Assembly: GCA_019359155.1 (NCBI GenBank)
Contig: JAHHHV010000080.1
Location: forward strand, 1-64,000
DNA: 64,000 nt
Direction: 5' to 3'
DNA from: Pegethrix bostrychoides GSE-TBD4-15B
GTDB lineage: Bacteria > Cyanobacteriota > Cyanobacteriia > Elainellales > Elainellaceae
The notes below the pieces were generated by a model. That model ran no database searches. It was not told the DNA's origin and was given only the letters and a program-made list of their open reading frames with translations. Positions 1 through 7,485 of this stretch are shown here, piece by piece (the first letter of the stretch is position 1; every line of letters begins with the position of its first letter). A program made the position numbers and the translations under genes.

Positions 1-2
1 GC

Positions 3-440
3 GTCTATGTCTGCGGCTCAGAGGGCTTTATGCAGGCGAGCAAATCGCTGCTGGAGACCCTCAGCTTTCCGATGCAGAACTACGCTCAAGAGAGCTTTGG
101 TGCTGCCCCGAAGCCAAAGCCGCCAGCCGCCAAGGCCAGCCCTGAGCCGCCCCAGGTTTCGACCCCCAGCAGCACGTCATCAACGCTGTTGTTTTCTAGT
201 GCTGGCAAACAGACCGAGCATGACGGCTCAGAGTCGGTGTTAGAACTGGCTGAGCAGCTGGGAGTTAAGATCCGCAGCGGCTGCCGACAGGGCGTTTGTG
301 GAGCCTGCAAAAAGCGCAAGCTGGAGGGCGAGGTGCGCTACAATATCGAGCCAGATGCACTAGAGCCGAGCGACCGCGATGCGGGATGTATTCTCACCTG
401 CGTGGCTTTTCCGGTCGGTAAAGTCGTCGTTGAAGCTTAA
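3..440 (+). CDS. Ferredoxin-NADP reductase-like protein with C-terminal 2Fe-2S domain (5' truncated)
   Basis: The reading frame is open from the left edge, so only the last 146 residues are present. The first residues, VYVCGSEGFM, match the end of the NAD(P)-binding half of ferredoxin/flavodoxin reductases. After a proline- and serine-rich linker comes a plant-type 2Fe-2S domain with the cysteine spacing C-x4-C-x2-C (GCRQGVCGACK) and a last cysteine in ILTCVAFPVG. The layout is that of Hcr-like reductases, which pass electrons from NAD(P)H through flavin to the cluster. The gene at 22706-24247 ends in a clearly paralogous sequence (VYVCGPAAFM, GCRVGVCGVCK, ILPCVAYPVG). Whether this copy also carries an N-terminal FHA domain cannot be seen. 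The glycosyltransferase starts 14 bases downstream on the same strand. Confidence 0.88.
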   Translation, partial: VYVCGSEGFMQASKSLLETLSFPMQNYAQESFGAAPKPKPPAAKASPEPPQVSTPSSTSSTLLFSSAGKQTEHDGSESVLELAEQLGVKIRSGCRQGVCGACKKRKLEGEVRYNIEPDALEPSDRDAGCILTCVAFPVGKVVVEA

Positions 441-454
441 TTCAAGGGACATTC

Positions 455-2002
455 ATGCTTAGCGAATCTACCGTTGTCTCAGCTCCCAAACCGCTCAAAC
501 AGCAGCATCTTTTCCAAGTTCTGGCAGTTTTAGGCATTTTGTTTGGCGTTCTCGTGCGGCTGGTTCAATATTTGCACCGCCGCTCGCTCTGGGAAGACGA
601 GGCAAATTTGGCGCTGAACATTGTGAATCGTTCTTACCTAGAGCTACTCCAACCCTTAGACTACAATCAGGCAGCGCCACCGCTTTTTCTCTGGATTGAA
701 AAGGCTGCGGTTCAGGTTTTCGGCAATAGTGAATATGCCCTACGGCTATTTCCGTTTATCTGCGGAATCTTAGCGCTCGTGGGATTTTATCAGCTCGCGA
801 AGCGATATACCACAGCGCTGGCAGCTCCTATTGCTGTAATTCTGTTTGCCTGCTTAAAGTACATTCTCTACTATGGCAACGAGGTCAAGCAGTATTCTAG
901 CGATCTAATGGTTTCGGTTACGCTCTGTCTACTGCTCATTCCGCTGCGCCATCAAATTCTGAATCGGCGACAGCTGCTCGGACTGGGGTTGCTGGGTGCG
1001 GCTTTCATTTGGCTTTCCCATCCGGCCATTTTCGTGATGGCCGGCATCGAGGTCGGCTATTTTTTGGTCGCCACTCGTCCACAGCGTCGAGATATCTTGG
1101 TCAATCGTCTGCCGCTCTATTTAATCTGGCTGATCAGTTTTGCGGCGCTTTATGCGTTGACCATTCAAGGCACTCTAGAAAACCAGACCTTAGCCGAATC
1201 CTGGATTGAGCGCTATCCCCGATCGCCACTCGATCTCGTTTGGCTATTTGACGCATTTGGCCGATTTTTCTACAACCCGCTGGGATTTCTAGGCGTGGCA
1301 GACGGGATTGCGATTCTGCCATTCGCGCTCGGCTGTATTGCTTACTATCGCCGGGATCGTCTGCTGCTGCTGGCGATTCTAGCGCCAATCGTCACTACGC
1401 TGATTGCAGCTTGCCTGAAGCAATATCCATTTCGAGAGCGACTCGTTATCTTTTTAACGCCGCTGGCAATTTTAATCATTGCTCAGGGCATCGCTTCTCT
1501 CTTTACTCTATCTAAGCAGTGGCGTAAACCGGGCTTCTTTGTGGGTATCCTGCTGCTCTTCGCGCTGGTCACGCCGCCGTTTTTGCGATCTGGCAGGCTC
1601 ATGATCTATCCAACTGAAGTTGAAGAAATGCGCCCCGTACTCGCCTATGTTAAATCGCAGCAGCAGCCCAGCGATCGGCTTTATGTGTACCGTTCTGGAC
1701 TGAACCAGTTTATCTACTATGCGCCTACGCTAGGCTACGCTGCTGATCAGTATAAGCTGGGCAAAAGCCTGCTGGCTGAGGGGGGAGGCAAGAAGCTCCA
1801 GTCCAAGCAGGGCGTGAAGCAGTTTAAGCGAGAGGTCAAGTCTTTGCAAGGAGAATCGCGGGTTTGGTTTGTGTTTTGTCGAGCTTCAGAAGTAGAGGAG
1901 CAGGCATTTCTATCGACAATTGCCTCGTTAGGCGGTCAGCAGCTTGATCAGGTTCACCAGACTGGAGCGATGGCTTATTTGTATCAGATGAATGTAGATT
2001 AG
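455..2002 (+). CDS. GT-C fold membrane glycosyltransferase (family 39/ArnT-like)
   Basis: This 515-residue protein has about ten hydrophobic segments. It has an acidic first-loop motif typical of GT-C enzymes, SLWEDEANLA (W46-E49), just after the first membrane helix. Such enzymes move a sugar from a lipid-phosphate donor to a protein or lipid acceptor on the outer face of the membrane. Family members include the PMT/ArnT and RgtA-D-like groups. The C-terminal 130 residues are soluble and would lie in the periplasm. The ATG is preceded by AAGGGAC at suitable spacing. It may be co-transcribed with the reductase 14 bases upstream, although no functional link is obvious. The donor and acceptor cannot be told from sequence. 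Confidence 0.82.
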   Translation: MLSESTVVSAPKPLKQQHLFQVLAVLGILFGVLVRLVQYLHRRSLWEDEANLALNIVNRSYLELLQPLDYNQAAPPLFLWIEKAAVQVFGNSEYALRLFPFICGILALVGFYQLAKRYTTALAAPIAVILFACLKYILYYGNEVKQYSSDLMVSVTLCLLLIPLRHQILNRRQLLGLGLLGAAFIWLSHPAIFVMAGIEVGYFLVATRPQRRDILVNRLPLYLIWLISFAALYALTIQGTLENQTLAESWIERYPRSPLDLVWLFDAFGRFFYNPLGFLGVADGIAILPFALGCIAYYRRDRLLLLAILAPIVTTLIAACLKQYPFRERLVIFLTPLAILIIAQGIASLFTLSKQWRKPGFFVGILLLFALVTPPFLRSGRLMIYPTEVEEMRPVLAYVKSQQQPSDRLYVYRSGLNQFIYYAPTLGYAADQYKLGKSLLAEGGGKKLQSKQGVKQFKREVKSLQGESRVWFVFCRASEVEEQAFLSTIASLGGQQLDQVHQTGAMAYLYQMNVD

Positions 2003-2088
2003 CTTGAATTGCTGTCCTGCTGCCGGAACTTGAGCAAATGACTCCGACGGCAGAACACCCTTTTCTTTAGGCAAAACCGCGTGATCGG

Positions 2089-2196
2089 CTAGCTGCCGAG
2101 TTGGCTCAGGTTGCGAGGCGGCGGCAGGTTGCTCCCGCCTGTGGAGAAGGCTTTAGCGGTAAGAGTAAAGTCAGGTGCGAGGATGTAGTTTTTCAT
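2089..2196 (-). CDS. 35-residue LPPPR-motif peptide (copy 1)
   Basis: The peptide starts MKNYILAPDF, continues TLTAKAFSTGG and ends SNLPPPRNLSQLGS. The ATG has a good ribosome binding site (AAGGA, 7-8 bases upstream), which favours this start over an in-frame start 36 codons upstream. A second peptide at 60623-60733 has the same length and shares the layout GG-x2-LPPPR about ten residues from the C-terminus. Two unlinked short genes sharing this motif argue that both are translated. There is no hydrophobic signal segment and no cysteine. The gene lies on the same strand as, and downstream of, the CHAT-protease operon, beyond a terminator hairpin at 2299-2330, so it may have its own promoter or depend on read-through. 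I do not recognise the family. A signalling peptide, modified peptide precursor or protease substrate is possible but unproven. Confidence 0.7.
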   Translation of the reverse strand: MKNYILAPDFTLTAKAFSTGGSNLPPPRNLSQLGS

Positions 2197-2298
2197 GATG
2201 GCTTCCTTGAGGTAGTCAGTAAATGGGTCAGTAAATGAGCCTCTACTTACTAAACGCTCGACTTCGACGCCGTTATGATCTGACCTAAAGCCTCTGTA

Positions 2299-2330
2299 AA
2301 ACAAAAAGCCCCCAGAGATTTCTGAGGGCT
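2299..2330 (-). terminator. Rho-independent terminator after the CHAT gene
   Basis: Read on the minus strand, AGCCCTCAGA and TCTGGGGGCT form a ten-pair stem (one G-U) with an AATC loop, followed by TTTTTGTTTT. It lies 25 bases past the CHAT stop codon and about 100 bases before the LPPPR peptide start, so it separates the two genes or acts as an attenuator between them. Confidence 0.85.
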
Positions 2331-2354
2331 GGATGGTATCCGTGGCTGCTAGCG

Positions 2355-5075
2355 CTATGTTGCTGGGCAGGACGTACCGGGCACTAGCTTAAAGGGTTGG
2401 TTCATGTTGTTCTGGGGCGTGGTCAGCAGACGAGAATCCAGCTCTTTGCGGTCGCCATTTGCGTCAAAGCTGATCGTCTTGTCTTTGAACACAGCGCTTT
2501 CTACCCCGTTCAGACTGGTCAGGCTTTGCTGAATCTGAGTTGAGGTCACGTCAGGGCTAAGCGTCGCCTGCAAAGCTTGTACTGCTTCATAGGAGAGCGC
2601 AGCCGTACGGTTTACGCCCCCAAACCAGTAGACTTCTTCTGCATCCTTGACAAAGCTAACCCCATCTTCCACAGCACAGGCTCGGTACCAGTCGGTTGCA
2701 ATAATCAGTTTGGCTGTGAGGTTTTCAATTGCCCCGCCTGTTTTGATCACGATTTCGTCATAGAGCGGGTTTGAGCCAAGAACGAGGCGCTGGCCGCTGT
2801 TGGCTTTGATCACTTCTACGGCGCGATTAAACGCATCAGGATTGCCGCTGCGGCCATCGGGCAAGACCGCCAGCGCATCGACGCTGCTCACCTGGGTCAG
2901 GGCTGCTTCAACATCTAGCGGCTGGGACAGATCAACCGTCTGCACAACGACACCGTTTTTAGCATTCAAAGCCGCCTGAAATTGATTGAACAAGTCGAGA
3001 CTAAACGAATCCTCTTTGTTGTAAAAGATTGCCACCTTTGGGCGGGGCTGTGACTGCACCAGATAGTCTACCAACGCCTCTGCCTCAATTGCAGTCGAGG
3101 AAGTCGTGCGGAAGAAGAGGTCTGAATCGCCACAGTCTTGGCGTAGATTGGCCGCAGTGCTAAGCGGCGAAACTACCGGGATTTTGGCGGCGCGATAGAC
3201 TTCTCTCAGTGCCTCGCAGGTACTATCGCTGATGTAATGCCCCACAACGGCCAAAATGCGGCGACCGTCAAAGCGGGCATTATCTGCCAGCGATTTAGCG
3301 ACGGCCTTGGCTTGGCTTGGCTGATTGAGATCGTTCACCACCACAATTTCTAGATTAACCGGAGCGCCGCTGACTGGATTCACCGCCCGGTCTTGCGCCT
3401 GAGCGATACCAAACAGCATTTGCTGCCCGATGTTAAGACTCAGCGGCACCGCTGCGGCAATGGTGTAGATGGGTTCTCCGCTTTTGTGACGCAGCCGCAC
3501 TGCCGCGTTGTTTTGATAGATCAAGACAGTGGGATCTTTCAGCGCTTGATCTGCTGCCTGAAACTCTAGGCTGGTGCGAGACTCCTGCCGCCACTGCGTT
3601 TTGGCCTCAGAGCGGATCTGAGCAAACTTTGCCTCTGCCGTCGCGTAGTCTGCGTTGGCAAATGCACTCATTCCTTCCTGCTTCAGATCACCGTACCTGC
3701 CGCTCAGCTCAATAATGCTGTGACTCATCGGCTTTTCCCCCGCGCTAATCAGCTCAGCGGCAGGTAAAGGCGGGGCGACATGCCCAGACGGAGTCTCAGG
3801 CGAGCGAGCCACAGACGAAATTATTGGCAGCGCAATCTTGAGCAACCCTGCCAATAAAGCCATCGTGCCCACAGCCGCCGCAATTTTAATCGCATTTGAG
3901 CGAGGTGGTGGGGAAGGCGGTGTTGGGGGAGGTGGTGCTGGCTCTGGGGCTAGCGGCAGTAAATTATCCAGCAGCTTCTGCCAGGTCAGCGGCTCCGAGT
4001 TCTGCTTAATGCAGGCGGTCGGCAGCCAAGTCACCTCAGAATACCGCGTATTAAAATGCTCTAGCTCCTGCCGAGCCAGTCGGACTGAGCGCAGTAGAGG
4101 CTGCCGCTCCTGCACAAATTGGTGAAAAAACCGATCGATAAACTCAACGGCCACTCTGTCAGGGACTGGCTCTTTCATCACAATGCAGCGCGGCATATCG
4201 AGCTGCGCGAGCTGTTGCGCCAGCCCCAAACTGTCGCAAGAGTTAAAGATTGCCAGCTGCAACCCTTTTTGGATCACTTTTTTGAGCGCAAACTTAAAGT
4301 CAGCAATGCTCAATTCGTCGGTTTCATTCAGCAGCAGCCAGCCAATCTGACCGTCATCACTGCTCCTGCTATGCCCAACATATACCAGAATGTGATAGCC
4401 CTGAGCGTCGCTGAGCGCTGTTTGCAGATCTCTAGTCGAGGGCTGAGACAGCACAATCACTTCGACATGGTCGGAATCGTTAGTTTGTAAGGTCTCAAGC
4501 GTCTGCAAATCTGCTGCCGTCTGAATATCTGCACTCTCCCCAATAATTACCAAAATTCTGATCTTTGCAGCCTGCGGATAGATGGGCGACGCAGGGGGAA
4601 GCGCCTGTTGGGAAAGCGCTCTCAGCGCTGGGTCAGTTCTGGGATAGCGAGTCATCAGCAGATCCCAATCCTGCCAGGGCAGCTTTTTCAGAGTGGTTTC
4701 CTGCCCCAAGTCAATCATCAGGCGCGGTTCAGTGCGGTGGGAAAGCGCAACTAACGTTTCGCGAATTCGCCACCACTCTTTATCTGGAAAGCTCAGCCAG
4801 CTATTGAACTGATCCCTCAACACTTCAGAACGCTCAATTACCTCCCGGACGGAGAGCGTTGTGATCTCACCCGCAGCAATTCGATAGTGCGACCGCACGC
4901 CTTCCTGCCCGGAGTAGGCTCGCTTCCAGTCAGCTAATGCAGCCTGCAATTCTGGCGGCACTGGGGGAAGCAGCGCTTCAAGCTCCTCAGCACCTCCCGG
5001 ATCAAGCCTGACCCGAAAATCTGTATCTGGGCTGTTACTGTTGCGGGAACGAATTACTAACCGAATCATCGACAT
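2355..5075 (-). CDS. Transmembrane CHAT protease with periplasmic ligand-binding domain
   Basis: This 906-residue protein has a clear three-part layout. Residues about 170-360 form a CHAT (caspase-like) protease domain with the histidine in YVGHS (H235) and the cysteine in FNSCDS (C280), so both catalytic residues are present. A proline-rich linker (about 376-392) leads to one membrane helix (about 394-420). Residues about 520-890 resemble the type I periplasmic binding fold of branched-chain amino acid receptors, with the typical VVGHYISD and IPVVSPLST segments. The likely topology is protease inside and ligand sensor outside. The N-terminal 160 residues match nothing I know. It is the third gene of a minus-strand operon with a sigma-like regulator and DUF1822. 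In cyanobacteria, sigma-like/DUF1822/CHAT (often CHAT-CHASE2) gene sets recur; here CHASE2 is replaced by a ligand-binding domain. The ligand and protease target are unknown. Confidence 0.88.
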   Translation of the reverse strand: MSMIRLVIRSRNSNSPDTDFRVRLDPGGAEELEALLPPVPPELQAALADWKRAYSGQEGVRSHYRIAAGEITTLSVREVIERSEVLRDQFNSWLSFPDKEWWRIRETLVALSHRTEPRLMIDLGQETTLKKLPWQDWDLLMTRYPRTDPALRALSQQALPPASPIYPQAAKIRILVIIGESADIQTAADLQTLETLQTNDSDHVEVIVLSQPSTRDLQTALSDAQGYHILVYVGHSRSSDDGQIGWLLLNETDELSIADFKFALKKVIQKGLQLAIFNSCDSLGLAQQLAQLDMPRCIVMKEPVPDRVAVEFIDRFFHQFVQERQPLLRSVRLARQELEHFNTRYSEVTWLPTACIKQNSEPLTWQKLLDNLLPLAPEPAPPPPTPPSPPPRSNAIKIAAAVGTMALLAGLLKIALPIISSVARSPETPSGHVAPPLPAAELISAGEKPMSHSIIELSGRYGDLKQEGMSAFANADYATAEAKFAQIRSEAKTQWRQESRTSLEFQAADQALKDPTVLIYQNNAAVRLRHKSGEPIYTIAAAVPLSLNIGQQMLFGIAQAQDRAVNPVSGAPVNLEIVVVNDLNQPSQAKAVAKSLADNARFDGRRILAVVGHYISDSTCEALREVYRAAKIPVVSPLSTAANLRQDCGDSDLFFRTTSSTAIEAEALVDYLVQSQPRPKVAIFYNKEDSFSLDLFNQFQAALNAKNGVVVQTVDLSQPLDVEAALTQVSSVDALAVLPDGRSGNPDAFNRAVEVIKANSGQRLVLGSNPLYDEIVIKTGGAIENLTAKLIIATDWYRACAVEDGVSFVKDAEEVYWFGGVNRTAALSYEAVQALQATLSPDVTSTQIQQSLTSLNGVESAVFKDKTISFDANGDRKELDSRLLTTPQNNMNQPFKLVPGTSCPAT

Positions 5076-5140
5076 GCTGCTGCCCTAATCTCTCAGTTCA
5101 ATACCAATTCAATATAAGCACGAATGAATTGTCTTCTAGC

Positions 5141-6154
5141 TCAGACGCAGAATTCCTCTATGACGCTGCTCTCGCCAATTGAAATCCGAACGCTAAATCG
5201 CTCGCCGGGGCGACAGTCTAGCAGCTCTAGCTCCGTCCAAACGCTTTCTTCTTTGGGCTGAGATTCTAAAATGACCGTGCCCGACTCGTCCAGTGCGGCC
5301 ACTTTGAGCTGGCTGGGCAGGCAGGTCGAAGCTTGGTCTGGATAGAGTTTTAGGCAAACATTCAGGCTGTTTTCTGCTGCAACTACAGATAGCACCTGCA
5401 CCACCAGCACGACTGTCTGTTCAAGTTGCCCAGACTGCCCAGACTGCCCTGATTGAGTCAGCTGGATTGCCGTAGCTCGCGTCACTGAGCTGGCCTCAGC
5501 ATAGCGCGGCTCTTGCTCAGGAGAATTGCTGCCCATGGCGCTTCTAGAGCCAGACCGAGAGTTTCTAAATCGGCTGGGCACTAGCTCCTCTACAGAGCGC
5601 CACTTTTCGCTAAACTGCCCCTCTAGCCACTGCCGCAGATCGTTAATTGCCGCTTCAGGGTGTAGCAGGTTGAGCAGCGCATCGAGGGGCAGCAAATCCT
5701 GAAGCTGGATTTCTATTGGCGCAATTGCCTGCTCTGCCGACTGTGCTAATTGATCTGCCGCAGCCCGCACAAAGCCCAGCAGCTCGACCGTATTGAGATC
5801 TTCTTGAAACTGCACTGCTACATAGCCAATCCGATCTGTAGCTGATATCGGCACGGCAAAGGCGGCATCTCCTGGCAAGACGGGACGACATTCCAGCAGG
5901 CCAACTTCGGGAATAGCCAGATCTGCAATGTCAAATATGGCTCTTAGTCCGGGCTGCCAGCAGTCAGACTGGGTGAGATCGGTCGAAATTTCCAGCCAGT
6001 TGAGATAAGTATGTACAGCGTAAACGGCCAGCGTGTTCAGGTAAACCTGCTTGCCTTTGGCGGTCGTTGCCTGCTCAGCCGCGAATTGGGCAGCCTTTGC
6101 ATGGGCTTCGCGCGGCAGGGGAACTGGCATTCTCAGTAATGTTGCAATACTCAT
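5141..6154 (-). CDS. DUF1822 family protein
   Basis: The protein has 337 residues. The N-terminal segment, with TAKGKQVYLNTLAVYAVHTY followed by a WLEI motif, is typical of the cyanobacterial DUF1822 family, which has no assigned function. The middle (about 195-245) is low in complexity, with serine/arginine stretches and a short repeat of SGQ units. The C-terminal 95 residues look like a beta-rich domain. The gene sits between the sigma-like regulator and the CHAT receptor-protease on one strand, with 66-73 base gaps. No strong ribosome binding site precedes the ATG, so translation may depend on the operon context. Its constant pairing with these two partners suggests a role in the same signalling chain, which is inference. 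Confidence 0.85.
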   Translation of the reverse strand: MSIATLLRMPVPLPREAHAKAAQFAAEQATTAKGKQVYLNTLAVYAVHTYLNWLEISTDLTQSDCWQPGLRAIFDIADLAIPEVGLLECRPVLPGDAAFAVPISATDRIGYVAVQFQEDLNTVELLGFVRAAADQLAQSAEQAIAPIEIQLQDLLPLDALLNLLHPEAAINDLRQWLEGQFSEKWRSVEELVPSRFRNSRSGSRSAMGSNSPEQEPRYAEASSVTRATAIQLTQSGQSGQSGQLEQTVVLVVQVLSVVAAENSLNVCLKLYPDQASTCLPSQLKVAALDESGTVILESQPKEESVWTELELLDCRPGERFSVRISIGESSVIEEFCV

Positions 6155-6226
6155 GAGCGTTTAATGTCCATTGATGATCAGCGAAGAATTATCAGTAAAG
6201 AATTGAGCGAAAAACTGAGCGAAAAA

Positions 6227-7099
6227 CTATGAGCGAAACTGTTTTAGAATCGGCAGGCATTTACCTTCCCAATGTTGCCAAACATCCGCAACTCTGGGTA
6301 GATGCATCGCCTGAGCAATCTCCTGAACTCCTACTGCCGGATTGGTCAGTAAAAGCTGCTCTGAGAGATTCCAGCAGTTGCATTCTGGATGTCCCTCAAG
6401 CTGAACTTGACTCAGACTTTCTTTCAGCTCAGGGCTAACAATTTCCTGCTTCAACGGCTCGTCAAACCGTAAAGCAATCAGGCGGAGCAGCGGCTGACAT
6501 TTTGTTCTCCAGTGCGTGTAAAGCGCCTGTTCACGAACGCCAAATTCAGCAGCCACCGCTCGGACTGTTGCGGGCGGCTCCTGCAAATGTATTCGCACCG
6601 CCAAAACCTGACAGTTATATGCGGAATTTTGACGCAGATGGCAGCTACCTAAAATACCTTCCGGATCTTGTTCAATATATGTCCGAATTTCCTGACCAGT
6701 CCGCTTGAGTTGTTTCGCCTGCAAATCCTTGATCAGTTTGTCCAGTGAGCTGAGGCTTGGTGTCGGATCTGGGATGTTAGATTTTGCTATATCATTCCTA
6801 CCATCAGAACGATATAGCTCTGTGATTCGCCAGCTGAGATAGCGATTCACCCATTTCATAAAATCTTCTGACTGAGTCGGTGGCGGTTTGTCAGGTTCAA
6901 AGCCTTCGATTTTTTTGGCGACCCAGAGCAGGGTTCGATCTAGAGCATCATAGTAATCTGGATGTCTGTTGCGGAGCAGCCTCGGCGACTGCTGAATCTG
7001 CATGAGCAGTTTCGACAGGCAGCGTTCTCGCTGTAACCGTAGCTCCGAACGCTGATTAACCTGATCCAACAAATCCTGAAATCGCTGATCATCACACAT
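6227..7099 (-). CDS. Sigma-70-like regulator of the DUF1822/CHAT operon
   Basis: From the ATG at 7099 (MCDDQRFQDL) the protein has 290 residues. I prefer this start to one 16 codons upstream because it overlaps the stop of the preceding small ORF in the coupled arrangement ATGTGTGA. The segment FMKWVNRYLSWRI resembles the region-2-like helix of the divergent sigma-70-like proteins that precede DUF1822 genes in cyanobacteria. A helix-turn-helix of region-4 type is visible at TVRAVAAEFGVREQALYTHW. A second, weaker repeat of this layout occurs near the C-terminus (VQEIAQAMHL). The family is annotated as a sigma factor by similarity; whether it binds core RNA polymerase is not established. Confidence 0.75.
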   Translation of the reverse strand: MCDDQRFQDLLDQVNQRSELRLQRERCLSKLLMQIQQSPRLLRNRHPDYYDALDRTLLWVAKKIEGFEPDKPPPTQSEDFMKWVNRYLSWRITELYRSDGRNDIAKSNIPDPTPSLSSLDKLIKDLQAKQLKRTGQEIRTYIEQDPEGILGSCHLRQNSAYNCQVLAVRIHLQEPPATVRAVAAEFGVREQALYTHWRTKCQPLLRLIALRFDEPLKQEIVSPELKESLSQVQLEGHPECNCWNLSEQLLLTNPAVGVQEIAQAMHLPRVADVWQHWEGKCLPILKQFRS

Positions 7100-7292
7100 A
7101 GCTGGGAACCGCTTTAATAGGAGCACAGCCGAGGCCAGACTTCTCATCTCTCAACAGCAGCTTAGCCGCTTTGCAGAACAAACGAAACCCCGATTCACCC
7201 GACAGATTTTTCATGCTAGATCTCACTAAATCCTGTTGAAGCAGCTCTGATTTGACGCTCTCAGACTGGATATCCGGCGCGGCTTTTGACAT
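7092..7292 (-). CDS. Small protein translationally coupled to the sigma-like gene
   Basis: The ORF encodes 66 residues starting MSKAAPDIQSESV. The ATG has GGAG seven bases upstream, and the stop overlaps the start of the sigma-like gene by eight bases, which is typical of a genuine coupled first gene. The product is soluble, with one cysteine pair (LFCKAAKLLL and GLGCAPIK). It matches no family I can recall. If real it is the first gene of the sigma/DUF1822/CHAT operon and might be a regulator or an attenuating leader peptide. The evidence is only the start signal and the spacing. Confidence 0.5.
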   Translation of the reverse strand: MSKAAPDIQSESVKSELLQQDLVRSSMKNLSGESGFRLFCKAAKLLLRDEKSGLGCAPIKAVPSYV

Positions 7293-7485
7293 ATGCAGTC
7301 TCCGCATCAAATTTGGGTTCGTTGCAAAAGCACGCCATATTCTCTAGTGATACGCTGAGAGCATCTCCTAACTTGGCCGCTGGATCATGGATCATAATTG
7401 CTGAAGCCCTAAATCAGCGCAAGCATGCCCTAGACGCGCTGGCGCAGGGTCGCGGCGCTCAAGTCACGCTCAAGATATCTGCTTC

